A DNA stretch of 64,000 nt from Phoronis australis (taxonomy: Eukaryota; Phoronida; Phoronidae). Position 1 is the stretch's first letter; the number at the start of each line of letters is the position of its first letter. A program made the translations under genes and the position numbers. The notes below the pieces were generated by a model. It was not told where the DNA came from, did no database searches, and saw only the letters and a list, made by a program, of their open reading frames with translations. Location of the stretch: positions 602,232-666,231 of the forward strand of contig NMRA01000154.1 in the NCBI GenBank assembly GCA_002633005.1. Direction: 5' to 3'. This document shows positions 1 to 10,452 of the stretch, one piece after another.

Positions 1-504
1 GGGGGGGGGGGGCAACCTAGTTTTTCTATGTGGCTAGATAATACACCTATAAATCAAGTTAAAAAAAAGTTAACCCGGCGTATTCCAGGCGAATGACACC
101 GGGTTGTCTTTCTTCTGAGCGCCAGGCTTGTTCTTTTGTCCGATGACACGAGGCAAACGCCAAATTAGCTACCACGCTGAACGACGGTGTGCGAAATAAC
201 GTTTTGGCTAATTGTTGCGTATTTTCCGCGAAAGACGGATTCTACACTACCTTTTCATAAGGAATACAATTTCAGAAGCAAGCACGCTAAAAAGTCACTA
301 GTCAAAGTTTTTGTCCTTGACATTTCAATTTATGTCAGCCAGAATCATGCCCTTCCAAAGATGACGCTTCGTTATTTCTAGAGACTAGGCTCTAGAAAGT
401 TGGCTTGTCATGACGGTGTGTCAGTTCATGGGCCAATGGTCTCGAGGAGTGCTGGTTTTTCGCAATCTTGAAATTAATTGCTTCTGCCGGCATGCGAGTG
501 AAGT

Positions 505-660
505 GGAAACAGGGGCGGATCCAGAATTTTGAGTGGGGGTCAGGGTAGAATATTAGCCAGGATTTGCCCGACAGACATTCGCACCCCCGAACTCTGAACA
601 AATGGATGGGAGAATTTTAGGGGGGGGGGCGGCATAGCCTCCTTGCCCCCCCTCAAATAT
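505..660. repeat. dispersed repeat, GGGGCGGATCCAG type
   Basis: Begins GGGGCGGATCCAGAATTTTG and ends near TTGCCCCCCCTCAAAT. A second copy at about 61810-61960 shares GATTTTGAGT, the GTTCGCACC/ATTCGCACC motif, the GGGAGAATTTTAGGGGG segment and the closing CCCCCC. The opposed G-rich and C-rich ends suggest a short inverted-repeat DNA element. Confidence 0.5.
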
Positions 661-814
661 AAATATTTTGTAATACGTACACTTTAATTTATTTGAGCCA
701 CGCTTTGCCATATTTATTGACTAGGTTTTGTGAGTGAACATTCAAGCAGGTCTCCAGTCATAAATATAATCAGTGAGTACATGTACGCTCTGTCTGACCG
801 ACCTATCTTAGTGG

Positions 815-895
815 ACATCTGTGCCCGGTTGCATGAACAGTCTCAAATAGGGACTCGGCTAAGTTCCGTCCTAAATCTACTGCGTCAGTATTTGT
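815..895 (-). repeat. inverted partial copy of the 1165-1325 repeat
   Basis: The stretch CCGGTTGCATGAACAGTCTC followed by AAATAGGGAC is roughly the reverse complement of the core of the repeat at 1165-1325 (GGGACTGTGTGCAACCGG). The two lie about 350 bases apart in opposite orientation. Confidence 0.5.
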
Positions 896-1164
896 GGGCA
901 GGGCTTGTGAAAACACCGATTGCCATATCGTATACACTGTCTAAGTCTCATTACAATGCTAATTTTCGGCTTTGATACAAATCAAGAGTGAACTCTAGAA
1001 TTCTCAATAATATTGAAAATAAGTGAGGATTTTTTCATGCAACGCCCCAAATTTAAGGACTAAGTTCCTGATTATTTCATTTAATTAAGGGATCAGTTTT
1101 TAGTTACGTTATTAGAAAATGCCATTAGTTAAAGATACAGTTACAGGAAAATATTACATCAATG

Positions 1165-1325
1165 CGAAACAAATGCGAAAAGGATTTAGGGAACTCAGTT
1201 GGTCCCTATTTTGGGACTGTGTGCAACCGGACATTGCGCTCTTCTGAAGACGCTTTATACTGTTAAAGTAAAACATCGCGTTTTGTAATGAATTTCTTTG
1301 TTGTTGTTTTCTCTTTACTTACTCA
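1165..1325 (+). repeat. dispersed repeat, copy 1
   Basis: Shares AAATGCGAAAAGGATTTAGG, GCGCTCTTCTGAAGA and the run TAAAGTAAAACAT..GCGTTTTG with 5728-5893. The two copies match over about 160 bases with scattered differences, and both end in CTCTTTACTTACT. Confidence 0.7.
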
Positions 1326-1740
1326 GGTAGATAATTTGGCTTAAGGTACAAAGCAGGTATCTGGAATACGGTCAAGTATTGTCTCAGGTAGGTCTTTGGC
1401 TTGTAGTATCGTCTCAGGTAAGTTTGTGGTGTATTTTCAGCTATTGTTTCAGGTAGGTAATTTGACTTAAGGTATTGTATCGGGTATAGTACCATGGGTA
1501 TCTGTCAGTGACACCTTCAGGTATTGTCTCACGTAAGTAATGTAAAATGAGTCAATACCATACTTCCTTGCCTCAGATATGAATGCAGAGATTCACATGA
1601 CTTTAAGTCTATCAAAATATACACTATTTAAGTGGTGTTGACACTGGAAGGTATTCATAAATTTAGTATTATCTCGGATAGGTATTTTAGTCATGGTACT
1701 TGGCTCAGGTAGGGATTTTCATCAGTTAGTATTGTATTTT
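1318..1740 (+). repeat. degenerate tandem repeat (GTCTCAGGTAGGTA units)
   Basis: About ten imperfect units of roughly 30-45 bases, each built around CTCAGGTAGGTA followed by TTTGGCTTAAGGTATT. Many units contain GGTAAGT- or GGTAGGT-like donor motifs, but no coding sequence is attached. Confidence 0.55.
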
Positions 1741-1855
1741 GTTGTCAGCTAAGCTGAAACTGCACAGCTTTTCATGTTCCGTTATAATTTATTACAAACA
1801 GTAGACACAAGTCTCAAAGTCAGGTGCCACATGCGATTTGACATAATGTGATTTT

Positions 1856-2101
1856 CATGCACGCACCCAAGGGGGGGCTCGAAGGAGCCACCCATTTGGC
1901 AAAGTGGACAAAAAGGTCCGCCTCAGAGAAACAAAAAGTGCGAGAAAACAAGAAAAAAGTCCACTGAAAAGGCACAGACGCACAGTGAAGGTGGTACCCC
2001 GTTTTTTTCTTCTTTTTTTAGTCCTCCCACTTTTTTGTCAGCGAAAGGTCCACATCGCCAGAAATTCGAGCCCCCCATATTAAAGGCTGGGTGCGCGCAT
2101 G
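1856..2101. mobile_element. MITE with CATGCRCGCACCC termini, 246 bases
   Basis: Left end CATGCACGCACCCAAGGGGG...CTCGAA; right end TTCGAGCCCCCC...GGGTGCGCGCATG, its reverse complement apart from a short indel. ATTTT directly flanks both sides (1851-1855 and 2102-2106), a plausible 5-base target duplication. Its right half is also found inside the 47222-47733 element, and a truncated copy starts at 59112. Confidence 0.65.
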
Positions 2102-2911
2102 ATTTTAAATACTAATCACTGACACACTTCCAGTTTTTACTATGAATCTCTTTGACTATCCCTGTTGCACAATACAAAGTTAAACTGAGGTCCCATTATA
2201 TGAACTAGACAGCACTAGCCTTGTATCAGTTCCTCTTTGGAATGTCTAACTCAACTCCTGTACAAGAACATACAAGTGTTTTTAGATTATCTCGAGTTAT
2301 GTACAACAATAGTATTTGTACATTATCTCGAGCAAAGAACTACAACTTGTTAACGTGAAGCTGACCACAAAAGTTCTGACACGTCACAAATTCCTGGTGA
2401 GCTACTGCAAAGTTGTCAACAAAGAAATTTCTGACGAGCCATTTCCTTTACAATAGGGTTCGAAACCATGTCTTAAAAACTGTAGAGCCATGATATGTCC
2501 CTTACGTCACAACCTAAACACAAAAACATTATAACTTACAGACAAACATTAACGCAATCGTGATTAATTCACAATGAGAAACATTCAGCAGCAAATACCA
2601 CAGAATGAATGAATGTCTACACTGCCATAGGGTGTAGCACCCACTCACAAAACACAACACTGATATACAGCATAAACAGAACAGCGTTTAAATAAAGCAA
2701 GCAGACACGACTGTACCATGTCTGTACCACGACTAAACAATGCCCCAGGTTGTCTAATTTTGACTGTTTTATAGTATCTTCACTGATGAAATAAACTTCA
2801 AAACTTCATGTAGTCTCACTTTAAGATAAAAATGATGATCTTAACATAACACAACAGTAGTATACACTGCATTCATTAAACCTCAAAGGCAAATTACGAT
2901 TCAACAGAAGT

Positions 2912-3074
2912 TAACATGTGCTTGTATGGCCTCTCGACAGAAAAGTTGAATACACTTGTATGGCCTCTCGACAGAAAAGTTACACACGCTTGTATGGCCT
3001 CTCGATAGAAAGGTTACAGTGCTTGTATGGCCTCTCAACAGGAAAAATTTGCAAACTTTTATGGCCTCTCAACA
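2912..3074 (+). repeat. 34-base tandem repeat, five copies
   Basis: CTTGTATGGCCTCTCGACAG recurs at 2921, 2955, 2989 and 3022, and as CTTTTATGGCCTCTCAACA at 3056. Spacing is 33-34 bases. The frame stays open across it by chance of period and composition; I do not regard it as coding. Confidence 0.8.
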
Positions 3075-4673
3075 CATCTAATTCTTCATATAATCTCCAG
3101 CTGTGTTCATTTACCAAAGTTTTTTGTTTCTAATCATTTGATAACATGATCACATCTTTCTGCACTGCCCAGACACGCCCATTGTTACCATTAGTTTAAA
3201 ACTCGCCTCTGAGGCCGTTTGCTGCTGTTTGTTTTTTCAATTGAGGAATAGAAAAGAAATTTCAACTGGAAATTTATACTAATAACAGCATCTACTAAAT
3301 AACCGCTGCTAAACACAGTCATGGTGAAATTCTAGAACAATGCCTGGCTGCACCATTTGAAATATGAGGAAGAAGCCAGACAAGCACAAAGCCCTACACC
3401 ACATGTGCCAGTAGTGTCTAAACAACTTCCTGTGCACTGAATCAGCACAGCATCCAGATGACAATCAATCTGTAGAACGGCATTGTGGGAGAGAAGTTTT
3501 TCATCAGTCAAAGTGTCTCGAACTGCTTGATAATTCCTCTCTGACACCTCTTATGTCCGCAACGACGTTTGCAACGGAACAAGTTGATCAGGTGCAATTT
3601 GTACCTCAAACAGCTGTACTGATGTAGAGTTGCTTTTTTTCAAACTGACACGCCTGTCAATCATCTTCCAACTTATGCCATCTGGACACAGCCACAGAAG
3701 TAACAGGAAATCACAACACTACTGGTACAGGGGAGACAACCTGATCCAATCATAAATTGTTATCAATACGCTACTTATATGTCAAGATGTCGCTTTAATA
3801 ACTGAGGATCAACATTACAGTGACGACAAAGTCACGGTGACCTCAACTTAACAAAATTAATAATGCTAAGAAATCATGTTGATAAACTTCAAGTTGACTT
3901 TTAAGACTTCCACAATTATTAGGACAGCAATGTACATGGGTTTAAATGATATGTTCTAAAGATAATTTAAAATACTCAGCACTATCAAAACACAAACCAT
4001 TGGACGCTTATGTTGATGCACATGAAAAAACATTAATGAAAAGATTTGTACGAAAATATTTCATTTAAATAGTTATTCACAGAACCTTAACAAGTACGTC
4101 AGCACATATGGTAGCACCGATATTGAGATCAATGGAAAGTAAAAGGATAGTGAACTACAACAGGGTGTAAGAGTATCTGGGCCAACAAGTACCCCAAAAG
4201 ACATCAAATTTTCAATATGATAACAGTGACCACAGAATACAGACAATCCAGGCCAACAAGTGCCCCAAATGCAGTGACCATAGTATAAAGGGTTTTCAGA
4301 GTTGATGTAAAAGCACAAAAACTTGCATTCCCACTTTTCCACATTACTGTTTCGCCAAGAAATTGCATATGACCTTTCACGTGTGGCACCACCTAGTGGC
4401 AGTAAATTCACTGGTGAAACATTGAACATTAGACGTTACCGAGTGTAAGCTATCAATAGCCACTGTTTCCAATAGTCAACAGTTTAAACAAACACAATGC
4501 TCGTCTTTTTATATGTCAAGGACACCACCATAAGAGCAAGTTGTGCCAACGCAATACTCAACTGATGTTCTATCCACAGTTTTTTTCCATCAATGATTGC
4601 ATAAAATTTTGGACCCAGACAGTGAGCACTTATAACCTTCAATAATTCCACAATGACTCCAGCGTTTGCCAAG

Positions 4674-7600
4674 TCATTTACTAAACTTCTGAATGATCAG
4701 TCTGTACGACATCACCACTACCAATGCTATGGTCGCCACGGCAACAATTTTGGGAAAACCTTTGAAGGAAGTGTCTAACACTTGGTCCTGGAAATAAATA
4801 ATAGATCAAGTGAATGGTATTGCTGTACATTTAATGTAATAAACCCTTTGACAGCCATGATAACTACTATGACACATAGTTCATCAAGCTTGAAAAATGG
4901 TATGATTAATGAAGATAAAATTTAATATTTTAAGCTTATTCAAGCTTGGATAATATTAATCAAGGTTTTCGGGCCAACCCTCTTCAAAGTTGCACACTAA
5001 ACTTGTATAACCTTGCCAGAAACGTTGCAGATGATCTTATTTTCATGGACTTAAGTGTACCCCAGGAGTTATGGTGACACTGAACAGTTAGGCTGTAGCT
5101 GCAGCCAATTTGCACTCCCAAAATATTAAAATCTAGGGGTAGGCCAGGCGTGGGTTTATTTTTTAGTTAGGTATTGCATGTAGGTCAAGTGAATGTGGTT
5201 TGTTTGTATTTGTGAACATGTTGTGAATGAAAAAGAACACTTGCTCGGCTGTAGCTGCACTCTTCTTCAAGATGGTGGCCCCCTGTTGCAATTGTGCATT
5301 GCTGGGTAGTGACAGAAATTGGCCACGATTTCAGGTAGCCCTCAAACAAAAGCCAGATTTGCAAAAAACTAGTTGGTTGACAGTACTTTTGGGCCACATT
5401 TTTGGAATCGATGGGAAATTTGCCTTCAGAATCAAATGTTGGCTTTAGTCGGGCATCTGCAGGGAAGTGGTGGTTCTGGGGTGAAAAGTGCCGATTTTGC
5501 ATTTTTTACCTTGTTTTTCTTAGTCTAGCTTGGTTTTCAGTTGGAGTGAAAGGGTCAAAAATACAAGAGAGAATAAAGTTTCTGTGCTTATCTGTAGGGC
5601 TTGTGATGTGAAATGAATCAAAACTTTTCTTTCTTTGCATGCAGTTTTTGACAGAGTGAAGAAAGGGTGACGAGTCCATTGATGTGTGGTCTGACAGGCA
5701 AACCCCTGTGAGAACTGTTCTGTGCAGGAACGAAACAAATGCGAAAAGGATTTAGGGAACTCAATTGATTCCCTATTTGAGACTGTTTCATGCAACTGGC
5801 CACTGCGCTCTTCTGAAGATGCTTTACACCTATTAAAGTAAAACATTGCGTTTTGCAATGAATTTCTTTATTGTTGTTGTCTCTTTACTTACTGTTGTCA
5901 CGTGGAAACGGGTCATGAAATATACACACTTTGATTACAAGTCAGTAAAAAACAAGCTTTCCTTGGTGACGGAATTCGCTAGATGGTAAGCTTGGATAAT
6001 GTTACGAAACAGAAATGTTACCCAAGCTTGCATAGTACTGATTACCAAAAGGCAAACTTTCCAAGCTTGGAATTTAATGTTGAAAAAGGTGACTCGCCCG
6101 ACAAGCTTTTCCAAGCCGTTTTGACAAGACTGATTTATGTTACTCATAAGTTTTTTCAAGCTAAATGAGCCCAAGTTTATTTGAGCTTGGGTATACTATT
6201 CAAGAAGATGACGTATCATTAAGTTTAACCAGGCTTGGCCAAATTCAGCAAACTACTGTCTCAATCTGTGATGTTGCTCCTGTTACTACAGCAGCTACTG
6301 CTGACGTTGTTGCTGCTGACGTTGTTGCTGCTGTAGGCTACACTCTATTACTATTGCATGTACTGCGCATTTGTAGAACAGTAAACACCACTTACCCAGC
6401 CACCATTGTCCCTTACCCAGGGACACACGACTTTTGAAATGAAGTCAAGTGTCCACTCTAACAATTTGTCAAACAGCTCTGTTTCCCCGCTGTCCAAAGA
6501 GCGCAGAGTGAGACAAGTGCTGAAGGCGAACACTGCAACAATGTTCTCCTTGTTTTTACTACCTCCAGCAGAGAAGAGCTCACCTAGCATATCAGAGAAC
6601 TGTTGCTTTTCTATATTTGGAATATCAGCCTGGAACAAAAAGAAACAAGAGTTGCAAGGTGCTGATCACACACTGGTGCTAAATCTTCATACAGGGGAAG
6701 AAACTCCTCTCAATTTTTTGGGGTGCCACTGAAGACTTGGGAGACATTACATTTTTTTCAAAAGAACTATTACTCCTCATCCCCATCTGCAAAACGTAAA
6801 CCTACAGTAGAGTGAGACAAGTATGTGCTGTACAAACTACTGCATACCATTGTTAGCACACTATGGTTCACCAGAATAGACAAAAGACCTACATACTGAA
6901 TCAGGTCTTGAAGCGTGCATGTAGACGCCATCTAGTAAATCTAGACTATAGGGTGTGCATGAGTATATAAGAATAAAATAAGCCATCTATATGGTAAAGA
7001 AACTTTAAGTTAGTACGTTATCTAATAAGCACTTATCATTATTTTAGTAAAAGCATAATTAGCATAGCTTCTACAGTTCGTTGATTAGGACATTATGATT
7101 AACAATGAAATAGCACAGTTTATCTGGAGACATCATGTGATTATGCACTGACTCAAGCCTGTAGCATGGTTGAACCATGGTCAAGTTCACATGTCAATTA
7201 CTCAACCACAGTGACTGTCTACAGGCGTATTCACTTGGATCTGTTGTCCGTTGTTGACCATAGTTTGGGAAGTTATTTCGACAAAAATCGAAGACCGACT
7301 CTCCTCTTCAGTGTACAGACTTACGTGGAGACATCTCTGGCACAGAAGCTTACACTGGGGGGTGCCATCAAAGGCAGTAGTCAGTCTAAGTATATGTCGC
7401 CGCAGAACATTCCAGCCAGGGTTCATACAGCCATTGGCCATGACTCTGAAACACAGAAACAGTCGCACATAAAGACTTTGGCACGGATTATCAGCCAGGG
7501 ACCTTCACAACACCGCTACTAATCAAGTGATGTAAAACATTTAAGAAATCACTAGAAACAAATTCTAAAGATTGCAGATGGCCTCCACTAGGGTGCATCG

Positions 7601-8087
7601 TTGTAAATCGCCATAATACGATCCCCTAATTACGCAATGCATGCACAAAGACACTAGATAAAACTCTTCTCCATTGTTTTGCACTTAAACAAGCATTCTG
7701 CCAAAGACCACCTAAAAATCCTAAACAAGTGATATTTTCTGGTTTTCTACTGGTCCTGAAAATTTAGCAGCTCTACTGAGCACTATAAAAGTTGACCTCA
7801 TACCTATCCGGAGGGGTCAGCATGGAATGGCATGGTATTCCGATCCCTCTTTTGCCCAATTCAGACCTCAGCAATTCACGGTAAAGATAAAGCCCTTCAT
7901 TTTCAGCCTGATCTCTGACTGGCACTGCTACTGATGGATAATGCGCTAGTTTACTAAAGTCTAATGACAGCCCATGGATGGATGTCCGACGATGGAATTT
8001 GCTGTCCTCACCACTAACATGGCGCACCCGTTGATGTGCAACAGGTCTGGGTTCACTTCCAAGAGAGTTAATGCCATCCGTTGCCAT
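4674..8087 (-). CDS. BCL-2 family protein, tail-anchored (BAX/BAK/BOK-like), 4 exons, 250 aa
   Basis: Probable regulator or effector of mitochondrial apoptosis. I joined four minus-strand exons: 8087-7804 (start ATG, in context ACCATGG), 7445-7325, 6629-6396 and 4787-4674 (stop TGA). All junctions are GT-AG and the phases agree (2, 0, 0), giving 250 residues. Exon 1 carries a helix-1-like stretch (EGLYLYRELLRSELGKRG). Exon 3 matches the BH1-BH2 core: IVAVFAF, then WTLDF, then WVRDNGGW, the last a clear BH2 motif and closest to BAX (WTLDF...GGW). Exon 4 is a C-terminal membrane anchor (KIVAVATIALVVVMSYRL) followed by a short basic tail, as in BCL-2, BAX and BAK. Oddities: the BH1 NWGR core reads KNKEN, and the expected BH3 region in exon 2 (ILRLTTAFDG) lacks the Gly-Asp pair. 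Membership of the family is well supported; pro- or anti-apoptotic role is not decided. It is head-to-head with ELL. Confidence 0.85.
5728..5893 (+). repeat. dispersed repeat, copy 2 (in BCL-2 intron 3)
   Basis: Second copy of the repeat at 1165-1325 in the same orientation. It shares AAACAAATGCGAAAAGGATT and GCGCTCTTCTGAAGA. The short minus-strand frames here are products of the repeat. Confidence 0.7.
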
Positions 8088-8904
8088 GGTTACATCTCAG
8101 GTGCTAAAAACAAAAGTAACCGTCAGGAACAACTTATGTAACTGGTTTACCAAGTACTTAATGGTTGAATCACACAAAAACAACCTATTGATTTAATGAG
8201 CTGCAGTTCACATTGGTGACCTCAAATCTGGAGTTGTGAGATTTCAATACTCTCATTAGTCACACGTGTGTGCAACTAAAGTCCGCCAAATTTGTTCACA
8301 GTCCTCTCCGTAACCAGTAAAAGTAAAGGTAACTGATGTGACTTCTAAATTATATATACGACAGAATGGCACATCGTATGGCACTATCGCATGACACTAC
8401 CGAGCAGCGCTTTTGCACAGCACTAGCAAACAACACTATCACCCAACAGCTTTCTCCATGAATTCTCGCATAAAAATGAACATATTGCAAATCAATCTCA
8501 GACTTTTGTTCACCTGTTCATTTCAAGCACTATCACTAATTTCATGACGTGTCAAAAAACATTTATTTATCAACAGAACAACAACCACGTACATGATAAA
8601 GTGACGAAAAAAACGATCTATGTTTCACAAATCAAAACGTGAAATGAAATGGTTTGATTTACACCCAGTTGTATTCGCCATGTTAATTCTGGAGATAATT
8701 CGTGTGTTCACGGGATCTCAATTTCAATGTGCAGGTTAATATTTGATAAGCAATTCGAGTGTGATAGGTTTGGCACTTGATTCTACACTTTCACTGCGCG
8801 GACTTCCAACCCTTTTACTACTGTATGTAAGGGTTGGTTAGTTACCAACTAAAACTACCCAGGCTGTAACGGAGTTCAACACACAGAAGTACATAGACAG
8901 TGAA

Positions 8905-9461
8905 CACCGTCTCTAGCTGACTATGGTGTAGCTCCTATAGGAGCTTCATACTGTGAAAGCTTTTCAGTGAATTTATGCCTCGCACTGACTAAACATCAAA
9001 GTCACATTGTAAAAATACCTTTTGCGTATAGTGGGACACCTTAGTAGGTAGGCCCTTGATGTATTTAATTCCTACCAGCTCGAAGAAATACTCTGCTTTC
9101 AAACTTTTTCTTCAAGCAGTCCTTCATTCAGTTCCCAAAATCGGAAATTCACCATTTTAACACTACGCGTGGCAGGCACAGTATGATGTCATATCCCCTG
9201 CCCTGGCGTGCTCAGTGTAAAAATGGTCAGTTACTGATTTAGGGAACTTAACGAGGGACTGGTCAAAGAAAAAGTTTGATAACGTGAGTATTCTATTCGA
9301 GTTGGAAGGAATTAAAGACATCGACGGCCTCCTGAGGAATTCCTCTAAGCGCAAAGTTATTTATAACGTGACGTGACTGAGGCATAATTCAGCGAAAAGC
9401 TTTCAGCGTATGAAGCACCTGTAGGAGCAAACTGTCTCTACTAAGCCAGCCAGAGACGGTG
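8905..9461. mobile_element. foldback element with long terminal inverted repeats, copy 1
   Basis: Left end CACCGTCTCT...GTAGCTCCTATAGGAGCTTC with GAAAGCTTTTCAGTGAAT; right end is the complement, with AGCGAAAAGCTTTCAGCGTA and AGAGACGGTG. The inverted similarity reaches at least 80 bases inward. A second copy is at about 30430-31012. No transposase frame is present, so it is non-autonomous. Confidence 0.75.
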
Positions 9462-9560
9462 GTCCCTGTCTAAGTGGTACCTATCCTAGTTGTATTTCTG
9501 ACAATCTTCGCACAGCTAGCTGGCTAGCAGCTACACTAACACAGTTACAGGTATTTTTAT

Positions 9561-9611
9561 CCACTCACCTTTCCATTTACTCTTATGAAGAGTAAATGGA
9601 AAGGCGGGTGG
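9561..9611. repeat. hairpin, about 23-base arms
   Basis: CACCTTTCCATTTACTCTT and the complementary AGAGTAAATGGAAAGGCGGG surround a loop of a few bases. There are one or two mismatches near the base. It lies between the foldback element and ELL. Confidence 0.65.
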
Positions 9612-10452
9612 AATTAAACTCCCGTGGCTAAGCTACACAGGCACAGTCAGCAACACTTCAACACTGACACAGGGACAGACGACATCCGTAGAGCTCTGGA
9701 GGTTCTATCAACCCACGTATGACGTATGCTGGATACTACACCTACCTTTGTGTCATTAAATCTGCTCACTGTTCTATGAAATGTCGCTCACTTGGAAAAC
9801 TACACGTTCAGTTTCCCAATTACACTAAAATCTTATGACTAATGTATTGTTCTACACGATGTGAGCACGACTAATGAGTAATAGGCCTATATATGAGCTA
9901 TATTTATCTCACCGCTTCAGCGAATACGACGTCCAAAAATAAACCGAGACTATGACCCGGAAGTAAACGAAGTTCGATCTGCACTTTTTGAAACAGGCTG
10001 TGCTGATTGGTCTACTTGTTTTCAGTCCAAAAACCCAAAACGGCTCAAACGGGGTTCGGTTTCGTAAACAAGAACCACCTGGCTCAACAAGTGACCACAC
10101 AACGTTGTATTGACCGCATTGAAACTTTTTAATTTAACGCTTAGGATTTAGAAATAGGTACAACACCTTGCAAGCGGTCCATGACTTAGTTCTCCAGCTC
10201 CTCACTAGTTTCGCATGAAGTCGACCTTCACCTGTTCACCGCCAGGCGCACCAATTTCGGAGAATACGGTGTAGGATTTGTGCTATTTTTCGCACATATT
10301 TACCCATTTCTCAATCATGTAGAAGGTCGCGTGGACAACTGTCCACATTTGTTTCCATCTTTTTCTGTTGTTCTGTTCAGTATTGACGAACAAGAATGAC
10401 AATTATTAACTGGAAACAGTGACCATATTTTGGTCTAACTTCGCGTCAGAAA

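Larger units (their letters stand above)
1..4673. other. no supported gene; repeats downstream of the BCL-2 gene
   Basis: The window opens with a 12-base G run, probably a low-quality edge. Short open frames here give no recognisable protein. The interval holds the repeats listed separately (505-660, 815-895, 1165-1325, 1318-1740, 1856-2101, 2912-3074). The last part must contain the BCL-2 3' UTR; I could not place its polyadenylation signal. Confidence 0.6.
8088..10452. promoter_or_regulatory. head-to-head intergenic region between the BCL-2 gene and ELL
   Basis: About 2.4 kb between two divergent start codons, so it must hold both promoters and 5' UTRs. I see no clear TATA box. It contains a foldback element (8905-9461) and a hairpin (9561-9611). 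No open frame here resembles a known protein. On the BCL-2 side, a TTTTTAG acceptor-like motif just upstream of the ATG could mark a non-coding first exon. Confidence 0.4.

Noticed and set aside
2918-3133. Repetitive frame with WPLDRK-like units
   Set aside because: The period of 34 bases is not a multiple of three, so the peptide repeat changes frame; it is a DNA repeat and not a protein repeat.
6406-6732. 108-codon plus-strand frame
   Set aside because: It is the antisense shadow of BCL-2 exon 3, whose minus-strand reading has clear BH1-BH2 motifs and splice sites.
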